Origin: Bacteroidota bacterium
Lineage (GTDB): Bacteria; Bacteroidota; Bacteroidia; Chitinophagales; JADJOU01
Length of the DNA: 64,000 nucleotides
NCBI GenBank assembly: GCA_016713645.1
Contig: JADJOU010000004.1
Location: 62,001 to 126,000 of the forward strand
Reading direction: 5' to 3'
The notes under the pieces: generated by a model
Told to the model about the DNA's origin: nothing
Databases searched by the model: none
The model's input: only the letters and a program-made list of their open reading frames with translations
Translations under genes and position numbers: made by a program
Shown here: positions 10,504 to 20,025 of the stretch, one piece after another
Layout: each line of letters starts with the position of its first letter
How positions within the stretch are numbered: the stretch's first letter is position 1

Positions 10504-11031
10504 TTACTTTAAAGCATTGAATTGGATGATTTGCTCCTCCATGACCTTGCGCGTATAAGAATCATGTATTTGCCCATTCACGTCAATTAATTCCTTTACA
10601 GAGGAAATCGGTATGCGCTGATGAAAAACATGCATTTTTAAATACATACAGGCATTCGTCAGGTCGTCCATGCCCCTTAAATTGCCTGCTCGGCCGGTCG
10701 AAGTTCCGACCAAACAAACGTGTTTATGTTTAAATGCCCTATCCACATCCACAGCATCCATCATCAATTTGAATATGCCGGGGAAAGTGCCATTGTATTC
10801 CGGGGTTATAAAAGTGAATTTAGAAGCAGGATAGAGATATTTCTCCGCAAATTCTTCCAATGAAGCACTTCTTTTGCGATACATTTCCACATGGATAAAA
10901 TCATTTGGCAGCTCTTCTAGAGATATCAACCTTGTATCCACATTTAAATCCACAGCCAATTGGTGATATGTCTGAGCGACTTTTAAGGTATTTGAACCCT
11001 TTCGGTTGGTTCCAGAAATGATTGTCCACAT
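10504..11031 (-). CDS. NAD(P)H-dependent FMN reductase family protein
   Basis: 175-residue flavodoxin-fold oxidoreductase. The N-terminal phosphate loop IISGTNRKGSNT binds FMN, and FITPEYNGTFPGIFKLMMD is the second family signature of NADPH-dependent FMN reductases (chromate/azo-reductase-like). The length is normal and the frame intact. It is divergent from parA, with about 160 bases between. The physiological electron acceptor cannot be assigned from sequence. Confidence 0.88.
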   Translation of the reverse strand: MWTIISGTNRKGSNTLKVAQTYHQLAVDLNVDTRLISLEELPNDFIHVEMYRKRSASLEEFAEKYLYPASKFTFITPEYNGTFPGIFKLMMDAVDVDRAFKHKHVCLVGTSTGRAGNLRGMDDLTNACMYLKMHVFHQRIPISSVKELIDVNGQIHDSYTRKVMEEQIIQFNALK

Positions 11032-11117
11032 TTGTTGATAAACTAATTAATTGACTGTCTTCAAAAAGAAAAAATATCGCACAAACTTAACACTTATTTT
11101 GTGAATAACCCTTTTCT

Positions 11118-11137
11118 GTGGAACATAAATATTCCAC
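11118..11137. promoter_or_regulatory. Everted parS-like half-sites in the parA promoter
   Basis: GTGGAACA (11118-11125) and TTCCACGT (11132-11139) are the right and left halves of the canonical parS palindrome (TGTTCCAC/GTGGAACA) in swapped order, 6 bases apart; the core GTGGAA-N8-TTCCAC is a perfect inverted repeat. A -7-like TACATTTG follows at 11147-11154 and parA starts at 11191. It may be an autoregulatory ParB or ParA operator. Confidence 0.4.
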
Positions 11138-11190
11138 GTATTGTCGTACATTTGTCTTCGTCAAGTATAATTGCTTGGTTGATTTAAAAT

Positions 11191-11997
11191 ATGGGTAAAA
11201 TAATTGCAATTGCCAATCAAAAAGGGGGAGTCGGAAAAACTACTACAGCCATCAATTTAGCGGCAAGTCTGGCCGTCATGGACAAAAACCTTATTAATAG
11301 ACGCTGATCCACAAGCAAATAGTACATCTGGATGCAATTTTGATCCTAAAAACATCAAAACATCGCTCTACGAGTGCATGATCAACGAAATTAATCCAAA
11401 GGATATTATCCTCGAAACGGAGACCCCAAATATGTTTCTTTGCCTTCACATCTCGATCTAGTGGGAGCGGAGATTGAATTGATCAATCACCCCAATCGAG
11501 ATAAAATCATGAAACATACTTTAAGTGAGATTAAGGACGATTACGACTATATCATCATCGATTGTTCACCATCACTCGGTTTGATTACGGTAAATGCGCT
11601 CTCTGCAGCGGATAGCGTCTTGATTCCCGTACAATGTGAATATTTCGCCCTTGAGGGATTGGGTAAATTGCTCAATACTGTAAAAATCGTACAAAAGAGA
11701 TTGAATCCTGATTTGACCATTGAAGGCTTGCTCTTGACTATGTTCGACACTCGTTTGAGGCTGAGCAATCAAGTGGTGGCTGAAGTGAAACAGCACTTTG
11801 AAGACCTCGTTTTCCATACCGTCATTCATAGAAACGCGCGAATTTCTGAAGCGCCTAGTTTTGGTAAACCCGTCATTACATTCGATGCCGATAGCAAAGG
11901 GGCCAGCAATTACCTCAATCTCGCCAAGGAAATCATCCAGAACAACGACGATACCAAAATTTCCAATAGCGAAAAAACGGTCAGTTTCGAGAGCTAA
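11191..11997 (+). CDS. parA: Chromosome partitioning ATPase ParA/Soj (two frame breaks)
   Basis: Deviant Walker-A ATPase of about 269 codons that dimerises with ATP on DNA and segregates ParB-parS complexes. MGKIIAIANQKGGVGKTTTA is the deviant Walker A at the very N-terminus, followed by LLIDADPQANSTSG and, later, DDYDYIIIDCSPSLGLITVNAL (Walker B). Two breaks occur: near 11285 a 5-A run is two bases short of the expected DKKTLLID, and near 11435 one T is missing (NMFSLPSHLDLVGAE). The gene is needed in tandem with the intact parB downstream, so these are probably sequencing errors. Confidence 0.92.
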
Positions 11998-12073
11998 GTC
12001 AATTAACAGCAGAACTTATTTTAAATAATTATTAAACAAACGGAGAGCATTCGTGCTAAATCCTTATCATATT

Positions 12074-12991
12074 ATGGCAAAATTTAATCAAAGAGAAGCA
12101 ATGGGCAAGGGCATCAAAGCCTTATTGGGAGACATCAGCAATGACCTCAAAGAATCAGATATCCTCATTGGACAAGAACAAGAGCACTTAGGGAGTGTGG
12201 TCAAACTTTCTTTGGACAAAATTGAAGTCAATCCCTTCCAGCCAAGGGTCAATTTTGATGTAGAGGCCCTACAAGATTTGGCCAATTCCATTCGCATTCA
12301 CGGTGTGGTTCAACCTATTACGGTTAGAAGGGTAAATAAAGATAAGTATCAGTTGATTTCCGGAGAAAGAAGACTTCGAGCAACAAAAATTGCCGGATTA
12401 AACGAAATTCCTGTGTATATTCGCACCGCAAATGACCAAGAATCATTGGAAATTGCCTTAATTGAAAATATACAGCGAGAAGACCTCAATGCGATTGAAA
12501 TAGGCATTAATTACCAAAGATTATTAGATGAGTGCAATTTGTCGCACGAAGCATTGGCCGAACGAGTTGGCAAGAAGCGAACAACAGTGACCAATTATTT
12601 GAGATTGCTCAAATTGCCACCAGATATTCAAGTGGGAATCAGAAGCAATGAAGTGAGTATGGGACATGCCAGAGCAATTGCCGGAATTGAAGATATCCTC
12701 GTTCAATTGAGTGTCTATAAAGACATCATCACAAAGGGCCTCTCCGTTAGACAAGTTGAGGAGATTGTGAAAAAATTAGGGGAGAAAAAGTCAGGAACTA
12801 AAACAGCGAGTCCTACTAAATCAGGAGAAAAGCCGAGTTCGCCTGAGTTGAAGAAGTATCAAGATCGCTTGTCTTCTTATTTCTCTACCAAAGCCATCAT
12901 CAAAGAGAATGGCAAGGGCAAAGGGGAAATCGTGTTGAATTACTATACCAATGATGATTTAGAGCGCATCATGGAATTGATAGAACATTAA
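12074..12991 (+). CDS. parB: Chromosome partitioning protein ParB/Spo0J
   Basis: 305 residues from the ATG at 12074 (MAKFNQREAMGKGIKALLG); the frame also opens at a GTG seven codons upstream, which lacks the family N-terminus. CTP-binding/sliding-clamp motifs are present: GERRLRATKIAGLNEIPV and ALIENIQREDLNAIE, then the helix-turn-helix for parS (LSHEALAERVGKKRTTVTNYLR). A C-terminal dimerisation segment follows a charged linker. It lies 76 bases after parA. No canonical parS palindrome was noticed in the window. Confidence 0.95.
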   Translation: MAKFNQREAMGKGIKALLGDISNDLKESDILIGQEQEHLGSVVKLSLDKIEVNPFQPRVNFDVEALQDLANSIRIHGVVQPITVRRVNKDKYQLISGERRLRATKIAGLNEIPVYIRTANDQESLEIALIENIQREDLNAIEIGINYQRLLDECNLSHEALAERVGKKRTTVTNYLRLLKLPPDIQVGIRSNEVSMGHARAIAGIEDILVQLSVYKDIITKGLSVRQVEEIVKKLGEKKSGTKTASPTKSGEKPSSPELKKYQDRLSSYFSTKAIIKENGKGKGEIVLNYYTNDDLERIMELIEH

Positions 12992-13065
12992 AATGACATA
13001 GAATATCGCTCAGGCTTTATTCGAAAATATATTTGTGCTGGTTTTTTTACAAATATGCCGAGGTC

Positions 13066-13095
13066 AGTCAGTCGTGAGATTGGCTGACTTTTTTT
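13066..13095 (+). terminator. Rho-independent terminator after parB
   Basis: Stem AGTCAGTC/GGCTGACT (one G-T pair), 8-nt loop, followed by seven T. It ends directly at an ATG (13096) that is therefore an unlikely start for the next gene; the ATG at 13156 is preferred. Confidence 0.75.
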
Positions 13096-13155
13096 ATGCC
13101 TCTAAAAGACTTTCTACCCGCTTTCATTCCACTTCTTTATCTTTGCTCGATACAT

Positions 13156-14893
13156 ATGAATCCAGGTCAAAAAAAATCAGAAAAATACCAGAGCATTTTT
13201 AGAATTATCATCCTCTTTTTGATCATTCTAGCCATCAATTTTATCGGCAATTTTATATACAAGCGCTTTGATTTAACCAAAGAAAAGCGCTATTCATTGG
13301 CTAGTCCAAGTATTTCACTGCTCAAAAAACTCAATCAGCGCGTATTGATTAAAGTCTATCTCGATGGAGATTTGCCATCTGGCTTCTTGCGTTTGAAGAA
13401 TAGCACCAAAGATATTCTCCAAGAATTCAAAGCCTATTCCAATAATAAAATTGAGTTTGAATTCATCGATCCGTTTAAGAATGCAAAGTCGGATGCTGAG
13501 AAAAAGCAATTTATGAACAGCTCCTCGATAAAGGATTATTGCCCACCAACCTCAAATTAAAATCCGATGAATCATATACGGAGAAAATTATCTTCCCTTC
13601 GCTATTGGTGAGTATTGGGGAATCCTCTGTGCCAGTCCAATTGCTGGAAAATCAAATCGGCTATAGCCCTGATCAAGCGCTCAATAATTCCGTTATTTTA
13701 TTGAGTACAAAATATCGAATGCGATTAAGAAAATAGTTCGAAGAGATGCCCCGATGATTAGCTTTATTCAATCCTATGGCTCGCTGCCAGAAAAGAATTT
13801 AGCGGATATCAAATCGACCTTATCCAAGGCAAAATATAGAATTGAAACGGTGGATATTACCGCCAAAAGACCTACGGGAACAGGCGATTCAGTGAGCAAT
13901 TGGATCAATGAATTGACTGATGTGCTCGTCATCGCCAAACCACAAATTCCCTTCTCTGAAAAAGATAAATTCAGAATTGATCAATTCATCATGAAGGGCG
14001 GAAAAGTCCTATGGCTCATCGATCCAATGAAGGCAGATATGGATATGCTGCGCAGCGCAGAGATGATGTTTACCGCGCAGGGCGTGGATTTGAATCTAGA
14101 TGATATGTTATTCAGATATGGCGCTCGCTTGAATAAAAACCTCTTGCAAGATGCTCAACTCAATAATCCCATTCCCATTATCGACCAGAGCAATATGCAG
14201 CCGATGTTATTCCCTTGGCTCTATTTCCCGCTATTGACGCCTTCTGCCAATCATCCCATCGGAAGAAATTTAGATCCAATTGCCTCTTATTTTTCATCGA
14301 GTATAGATACCATTGCATCGATTGGTATTAAAAAAAGCATTCTCTTGACGACCTCTATGTATAGTCGAGCGCTTCCAGATCCAGTTAGAGTGCATCTCTC
14401 CGCAATTAAGGAAAAGCCCGACTTCAAGTATTTCAAGCAGAGAGATATTCCCGTTGGCGTACTCTTAGAAGGTAAATTCACCTCTGTATTTAAAAATAGA
14501 TTGGATTATTTGTTCTTACAAAAATTGACAGAGAACAATATTAAAGTCCTCGAAAATGGCGTGGAGAGCAAGATGATTATCATCGCTGATGGCGATATCA
14601 TTAAAAACGATGCCGATGAAAGTGGTCAAATTTATCCATTGGGGTATAACCAATATACGCAGCAGACCATGAGCAATATGGATTTTGTGATGAATTGCAT
14701 CGAATACCTCGTCGACAATGATGGACTCATCGCCTCGAGAAATAAAGAAATCAAACTCCGCTTATTGGACAAGGCCAAGATCAAAGAGGAGAAGACTAAA
14801 TGGCAATTAATCAATATCATTTTCCCATTGGGTATGATCATCGCCTTTGGGATTTTCTATGCTTATAGAAGAAAGAGGAAATACGCTCATTAG
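13156..14893 (+). CDS. gldG: Gliding-motility ABC transporter component GldG (two frame breaks)
   Basis: About 579 codons. One N-terminal membrane segment (RIIILFLIILAINFIGNFIY), then the GldG signature FDLTKEKRYSLASPSISLLK, a large periplasmic ABC-associated domain (VLIKVYLDGDLPSGFLRLK; FIMKGGKVLWLIDPMKADMD) and a C-terminal anchor (IIFPLGMIIAFGIFYAYRRK). GldG works with GldA and GldF in gliding of Flavobacterium; gldF is not adjacent here. Breaks near 13513 (one A or C short, restoring QLLDKGLLPTNLKLKSDE) and 13705 (one G short, restoring LLEYKISNAIKKIVRRDAP) look like sequencing errors. Confidence 0.9.
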
Positions 14894-15059
14894 TCAGAAA
14901 GTGTTCCGTATTGTTTAGTGCTTTAGATCCAACTAAATTCAAACAAATGAATGCCACGCTGTGTCCCCACGAAGTAGGGGAAATGCACGAATGAAAAACG
15001 AATGAATGCTCAATTAAACAAAGCCCAATAAATTTTGTAGCTTTTGATAATGGACACAA

Positions 15060-15915
15060 TACTTTTAAATTACCTCAATTAGGATTCTTCTCTTCATCTC
15101 CAAGAATCTAAAGAACTGATCCAATTAGTTGGAAGGATGACAAATCCCTTCTTCTATTGGCTAAAAAGATATTAGAGAGGATGCAGAATTATAGTATCTG
15201 ATACGGCTTGTCTCAACTTATTGATTAAATTGGGAATTTGTATTCATTTGAAATACCTGCTGCTGTAATTTTTAGAATCGGAGAGGCCATACTTTAAAAA
15301 TAGACCGTTTTGGAATACGCGGACAAGAGAAGTCGCCTTCGCTTTAGCGCTCAAATCCCTTTTAATAATTGTTTAAGGGAAATCGCCAAGTATTTGAAAT
15401 CAACATTATCGGGGTATGATCCTTCCAAAAGAAAAGGGATTGATTAAAACTATTAGGAATTCAGAAGATTAGAAAACGGATTTTCGAAAGTGCTCTCGGA
15501 ACAAAAGAAGGTTTTGAATGAAACATGCCAAATGAGTTCAAATCGGTGATATTTAAAATCTGAGTGGCTTATTTGTTTATATTATAAATCTATTTAAAGT
15601 GTCATTTTTTTTGAATTGCTTAATTAATCAGAGATATTCAATAAAGTTGACGAGAGTTTTCAAGCCTAATTAAAGAAGAAAAAATTGGGTTTTTCAAAAA
15701 AAATCAAACTTGATTTAGAATATAATCGCATTGTTTTTCAAATAGTAATCATTCTTGACAATTCATATGTTCCTTTCAAGATTCATCTAACCAAGGCTAA
15801 TTGTTAAATAGTTTGAGAAAACCCCCGATTAAATGCTCTGTGCCATTTGTTTGTAAGGAATTTGTATATAATTATCTTTGGCTACCGAGATTGTACACGA
15901 TTTTTTGATGCTCCT
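15060..15915 (-). pseudogene. Decayed OmpA/MotB-type gene, copy A
   Basis: The minus strand holds fragments of an OmpA C-terminal domain in shifting frames: DLSAKAKATSLVRVFQN near 15310-15355, KYGL-(x)-DSKITAAG near 15270-15300, NRR with an LDQFF-like end near 15105-15165, and an EGxxPDNVDF fragment near 15400. The 5' end near 15850-15910 matches copy B (TGTATATAATT-TCTTTGGCT in DNA). Stops and shifts are far denser than the isolated indels elsewhere, so this is a genuine remnant. Confidence 0.65.
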
Positions 15916-16339
15916 AATAAATTAGCTTGTGGTAATTTGGAATTTGAAGGCTATCTAGATTCAATCTCCAGTGATTTTAAAGCGCGAAAAATTAGGGGTT
16001 GTAAAGTTTTTAAAAATGATTCTATGCTAATAAATGATCAAAAATACTTTAAAATGGAAATTGGGTTTTTTTTTTTGAAAATGGTTTCGTTCACAAATCT
16101 TAAAATGACGGTTCGCTTTAATTTAGATGGGACAATAAAGGCGCTAGATATTGAATTGAATAATTCAAATCTCGAGGTCTTTGTAAACTTGAATTTGTAC
16201 CTGTAATTAATTTTGTTCAACTCCCAATAATGCCTCGTTTTTAGAATTTTTAGCATGGAAATCTTAAATCAAATAACTTGGATGAACAAGATGAAATTTT
16301 GAAGAAGGTAGAAATAGTGTTTTCTTAAACTGATAATGA

Positions 16340-16885
16340 TACTATAGGAAGTACTTAAACTTTTCAAATTAGGTTTTGTTTCTTCTCGTCCATTCTAAAG
16401 AACTGATAAATTGTGGAAGGTGGCAACCTCTTCTGGGGGGAATAGAATTACTGTAGACGGGTTTGTATTCATTTTGCTTAATTTAGATGGATCGAGGCCA
16501 TATTTGTTTTGCAATATATTTCAAAGTTGCTCTATTTCAATTGTCAACAAATACCTTTAAATCAACATTATCTGTATGTCCTTCCACCATAAATTCAATC
16601 TCTGGTTGGTTTTTCAATACTTTGGCGACCTTGCCCAATACAGCACTCGCTCTATCTGTTATATTATAACTGCCACTTTTGAATAGCAATTTATCAGAGA
16701 TATCAATAAATACCACGCCTTTTTCAACCTTGATTTCGATATCGTCATTATCATCTTTGAGAATAGCCCCTCAAATTCACGACCAAAGATCAAGGTGCCA
16801 TTTGTTGCTGTAGAGGTCTGTATATAATTGTCTTTGGCTCCGATATTATCCATCGATTTTTTTAATGCTCTCTGCTTGCATTGTA
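16340..16885 (-). pseudogene. Decayed OmpA/MotB-type gene, copy B
   Basis: The minus strand reads, with one shift, IGAKDNYIQTSTATNGTLIF, GREFEGAILKDDNDDIEIKV, then GVVFIDISDKLLFKSGSYNI, TDRASAVLGKVAKVLKNQPE and IEFMVEGHTDN: a typical OmpA/MotB peptidoglycan-binding domain. Past the HTDN motif the sequence collapses, with only KYGLDPSKLS and an NRR-type end recognisable near 16400-16500. It shares order and DNA similarity with copy A about 1.2 kb to the left, so the two look like a tandem duplication followed by decay. Confidence 0.7.
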
Positions 16886-17223
16886 ATAACAGACAAATAT
16901 AGAATTTAAAATACTGTTTTTAAGTACTCAATCTGTGGCAAAAATCGGTGATTCTCGTATTTAATCGTTCTTTCTTTCCAAAATCCCTTTCACTAATCTC
17001 AAGTAGCTCTTTTTGTCACTCTAGCTTAACGTCTTTATATTTGCCCTCTTTGCGTTAACTCTGTACTTTTTTGAAGGAAAAGTGAGACAGAGGCAAAAAT
17101 TTTGAAGATGATAAATTATATAATTTTCATAGGTTTTATTGTATTCAAAATTTTAAGTCGCAAAAAAGAATTATTGTTGACTATCAATCGTTAATTAATA
17201 TAGACATCATGTTGATTTTATCC

Positions 17224-17727
17224 TTATAATATTCTTCCAACAGCAAAATAGTACTTTTTATAATACACCTCATCCATTGAATTAATCATCACCCCAGCTT
17301 GTGTCGTGGAGTGGATGAATTTTCGATTGGCAAGATAAAAGCCCACATGACTCACATTTTTCGAATCTATTTTAAAGAAAATTAAATCGCCTTCTCTCAA
17401 TTCATGTGTATTTATTTTTTTTGAAATTTCATACAGTCGCTGGGAGTTGGCATTGATCGGTCGCTGATATACTTGCTTCATCAATTGGTTGACGAGCCCA
17501 GAACAATCGATGCCGCGTTCATCATTGCCCGCATATTTATAGGGCTTTCCCATCCAATGGTCCACAACTTCATAGAGTCTTTTATTGCTCACCTTAGCAC
17601 CTAGCAATTGACTATATTTTTCTAGTAGGGTAGAGGGTTTTTTATGGGGTTGACTTATTTTTTTGGATGAATGACATCCAACAAAGAGCAATACAAAAAA
17701 TAGATAAAATGCGTATCTAAAATACAT
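17224..17727 (-). CDS. NlpC/P60 family lipoprotein (cell-wall peptidase)
   Basis: 167 residues from the ATG at 17727 (an earlier in-frame start overlaps the upstream gene and lacks a signal). The lipobox LLFVGC gives lipidation at Cys, so the enzyme is envelope-anchored. The NlpC/P60 domain has DERGIDCSGLVNQLMK (catalytic Cys), SHVGFYLANRKFIHST (His) and a third polar residue downstream; such enzymes cut D-Glu-diaminopimelate bonds in peptidoglycan peptides. Its start overlaps the preceding outer-membrane gene by 11 bases, implying translational coupling. Confidence 0.88.
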   Translation of the reverse strand: MYFRYAFYLFFVLLFVGCHSSKKISQPHKKPSTLLEKYSQLLGAKVSNKRLYEVVDHWMGKPYKYAGNDERGIDCSGLVNQLMKQVYQRPINANSQRLYEISKKINTHELREGDLIFFKIDSKNVSHVGFYLANRKFIHSTTQAGVMINSMDEVYYKKYYFAVGRIL

Positions 17728-18244
17728 ATATTCCTCCCAGTGAAAAACGATTAAACAATGCGCCAGCTCTATTTTCCAATAAATTGAGATAGGTGCCTGT
17801 ATTGGCATCGATCACGATTCTCCAATCCTTGATTGGAATGGCATATCCAATGCCCAATCCAATATTCAAGCGACTGCCAAAACTCAATTTTGCTGAGATG
17901 ACATTGACATTTTCATCAACAGCGCTATATCCCAATTCTCCTTGGAAGAAAAACCGCTTTAGTTCAGGCATAAAATAGTATTGTGCAGTAATTCTGGATG
18001 TAAGAAGCGCATTTATCCGCAGCACTTTATTTCTATCTGCCAATTCCCTTGAATAAGCCAATCCCAACCCAATGTTCAAATGCTCTTTGAATAGTCTATG
18101 ATAGGCAATTTCGAATCCCAATACACTTCTATTTTCGTAGTAATCGATAAATTGAAAAGGAATTTGAAAGGAAAAGGAATTGCTTTTCTGCGCGTGAAGC
18201 GCAAATGAATAGAACATCAACATAAATAGAGCAAGCCGCTTCAT
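17717..18244 (-). CDS. Outer-membrane beta-barrel protein
   Basis: 175 residues with a signal peptide (MKRLALFMLMFYSFALHAQ). Alternating hydrophobic/polar strands (VLGFEIAYHRLF, LNIGLGLAYSREL, RLNIGLGIGYAIP, FSLGGIYVF) end in aromatic Phe, as in small outer-membrane barrels. No named family was recognised. It is coupled to the NlpC/P60 lipoprotein gene, so a joint role in envelope maintenance is possible. Confidence 0.7.
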   Translation of the reverse strand: MKRLALFMLMFYSFALHAQKSNSFSFQIPFQFIDYYENRSVLGFEIAYHRLFKEHLNIGLGLAYSRELADRNKVLRINALLTSRITAQYYFMPELKRFFFQGELGYSAVDENVNVISAKLSFGSRLNIGLGIGYAIPIKDWRIVIDANTGTYLNLLENRAGALFNRFSLGGIYVF

Positions 18245-18320
18245 AAGACAAGATTAATTTATCTGCATGATAGATGCGCAACTATTTATTGAAATATTGT
18301 GGCAAAAAAGTACAATTTAA

Positions 18321-19382
18321 TTACTGTGTATGACCTTGTCCGTATTGGTGTTCGTAGTATTTGTTGTATGCTCCACTGGTTACATTTTTCAACCAAGCTT
18401 CATTTGCCAAGTACCAATCCACCGTTTTTTCTAATCCTTGTTCGAATGTGACTGAAGGCGACCAACCCAATTCGCGGTTGATTTTATTGGCATCGATGGC
18501 ATAGCGCAAATCATGCCCTGGTCTATCTTTCACGAAGGTGATGAGTTTAGCACAAGTCCCTTCTTCTCTACCCAATTTTTTATCCATGATGCTGCATAAC
18601 AACTTCACTAAATCGATATTTTGCCACTCATTGAATCCGCCGACATTATAGATGTCCCCATTTTTTCCACGATGAAACACCGTATCGATTGCACGCGCAT
18701 GATCTACTACATAGAGCCAATCCCTAGTGTATTTGCCATCGCCATAAATAGGAAGTGGTTTATTGTTTTGAATATTGTGAATACAAAGTGGTATTAACTT
18801 CTCTGGAAAATGGTGTGAACCATAGTTGTTGGAGCAATTGGTTATTACGATAGGAAGTCCATAGGTATCATGATAAGCGCGCACAAAATGGTCGGAAGAC
18901 GCTTTTGATGCTGAATAGGGGCTATGTGGATCGTATTTTGTATCTTCCGTAAAGAAGCCTGTCTCTCCCAATGCGCCGTATACTTCATCGGTAGAAACAT
19001 GATAGAATCGCTTGCCTTCAAAATTCCCACTCCAAGCATGTTTAGCCGCATTTAATAGATTCACCGTACCGATGACATTCGTCATGACAAATTCCAAGGG
19101 ATTGGTGATACTCCGATCGACATGGCTCTCTGCGGCTAGGTGAATGACACCATCAAAGGAATAATCCGAAAAGAGTTGATTGATAAATGACGCATCCGTT
19201 ATATCTCCTTTGACAAAGGTATAATTCTCCTTTTTCTCAATATCCGTTAGGTTTTCTAAATTGCCAGCATAGGTCAACTTATCTAGGTTGATGATATTGT
19301 ATTGCGGATAATTTGTGACAAATAGTCCAACCACATGCGAACCAATAAATCCCGCCCCGCCTGTTATGAGAATTGTTTTCAT
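18321..19382 (-). CDS. rfbB: dTDP-glucose 4,6-dehydratase
   Basis: 353 residues from the ATG at 19382 (MKTILITGGAGFIGSH). It converts dTDP-glucose to dTDP-4-keto-6-deoxyglucose, the second step toward dTDP-rhamnose and other deoxysugars. Seen: NAD-binding GGAGFIGSH, STDEVYG (Thr-Asp-Glu catalytic set), YSASKASSDHFVRAYHDTYG (Tyr-x3-Lys) and NCSNNYGSHHFPEKLIPL. Length is normal for RmlB. The other rml genes are not in the window, so it stands apart from its pathway partners here. Confidence 0.95.
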   Translation of the reverse strand: MKTILITGGAGFIGSHVVGLFVTNYPQYNIINLDKLTYAGNLENLTDIEKKENYTFVKGDITDASFINQLFSDYSFDGVIHLAAESHVDRSITNPLEFVMTNVIGTVNLLNAAKHAWSGNFEGKRFYHVSTDEVYGALGETGFFTEDTKYDPHSPYSASKASSDHFVRAYHDTYGLPIVITNCSNNYGSHHFPEKLIPLCIHNIQNNKPLPIYGDGKYTRDWLYVVDHARAIDTVFHRGKNGDIYNVGGFNEWQNIDLVKLLCSIMDKKLGREEGTCAKLITFVKDRPGHDLRYAIDANKINRELGWSPSVTFEQGLEKTVDWYLANEAWLKNVTSGAYNKYYEHQYGQGHTQ

Positions 19383-19479
19383 GAATCTGGAAAATTTTGA
19401 TGAGCAAAAGTACATTATTTTTTCTAAACCCTTATGGGCAGAATTATGCAGCGATTTGCAAACAGCTTTTACCTATAAT

Positions 19480-20025
19480 TTACTTGGCTAGATGATATTT
19501 TTTCGTGATTTCCCAAAGCACAATACCCACAGAAACAGAGACATTGAGCGAATGTTTGGTGCCGTATTGGGGAATTTCTAAAACATGGTCACATAGGGCT
19601 ATTGCGGCTTGCTGCACGCCATCTACTTCATTGCCAAATATCAATACAAGGGGTTGTGATGCATTTGCAGGATGAAATTGATCGATGGGGATGCTGTTTT
19701 TTGTCTGTTCAACGGCGCAAATTTGATTGCCTTCGGACTTTAAACCTTGAATTAAGCTCAAGATATCGCTATGGTATTCCCAAGCCACGGTGTCCTCAGC
19801 GCCCAGTGCCGTTTTGTATATTTCCCTATGGGGCGGACAGGCAGTGATTCCGCAGAGACAGATTTTTTCTATGCAAAATGCATCTGAAGTTCTAAATGTC
19901 GAACCAATATTGTGTAGACTTCGAATATTGTCTAATACAATGGTGATAGGCAATTTGGTAGAATGGGAGAATGCCTCCTTGTCTATTCGTCCCAAATCTT
20001 CATTGGCAATTTTTGGAAATTGCAT
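19480..20025 (-). CDS. TrmH/SpoU family RNA methyltransferase
   Basis: 181-residue SPOUT methyltransferase using S-adenosylmethionine for 2'-O-ribose methylation of RNA. The three motifs are present: NIRSLHNIGSTFRTSDAF (motif 1), LIFGNEVDGV (motif 2) and IPQYGTKHSLNVSVSVGIVL (motif 3, knot and SAM loop). It lacks the N-terminal substrate domain of TrmH/RlmB, as do many short family members, so the target base is uncertain. Its ATG overlaps the metF stop (TAATG), so both are one transcript. Confidence 0.9.
   Translation of the reverse strand: MQFPKIANEDLGRIDKEAFSHSTKLPITIVLDNIRSLHNIGSTFRTSDAFCIEKICLCGITACPPHREIYKTALGAEDTVAWEYHSDILSLIQGLKSEGNQICAVEQTKNSIPIDQFHPANASQPLVLIFGNEVDGVQQAAIALCDHVLEIPQYGTKHSLNVSVSVGIVLWEITKKYHLAK

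Larger units (their letters stand above)
14894..17223. other. Gene-poor decayed region with two OmpA remnants
   Basis: Apart from the two minus-strand OmpA remnants listed separately, I see no supportable gene here. The spaces 14894-15059, 15916-16339 and 16886-17223 show only short frames with stops in all readings and AT-rich sequence. A 119-codon plus-strand frame at 15847-16206 overlaps remnant A and has no recognisable domain. Confidence 0.6.

Noticed and set aside
11032..13100. A canonical parS palindrome near parAB
   Set aside because: Only the swapped half-sites at 11118-11139 were found; no TGTTCCAC-GTGGAACA-type site was noticed.
13096..13155. ATG at 13096 as the gldG start
   Set aside because: It directly follows the T run of the parB terminator, leaving no leader; the ATG at 13156 gives the normal GldG N-terminus.
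15847..16206. 119-codon plus-strand open frame that could be a hypothetical gene
   Set aside because: It overlaps the OmpA remnant on the other strand, has no recognisable domain or signal, and a poly-T/Phe-rich stretch; chance openness in AT-rich DNA is likelier.
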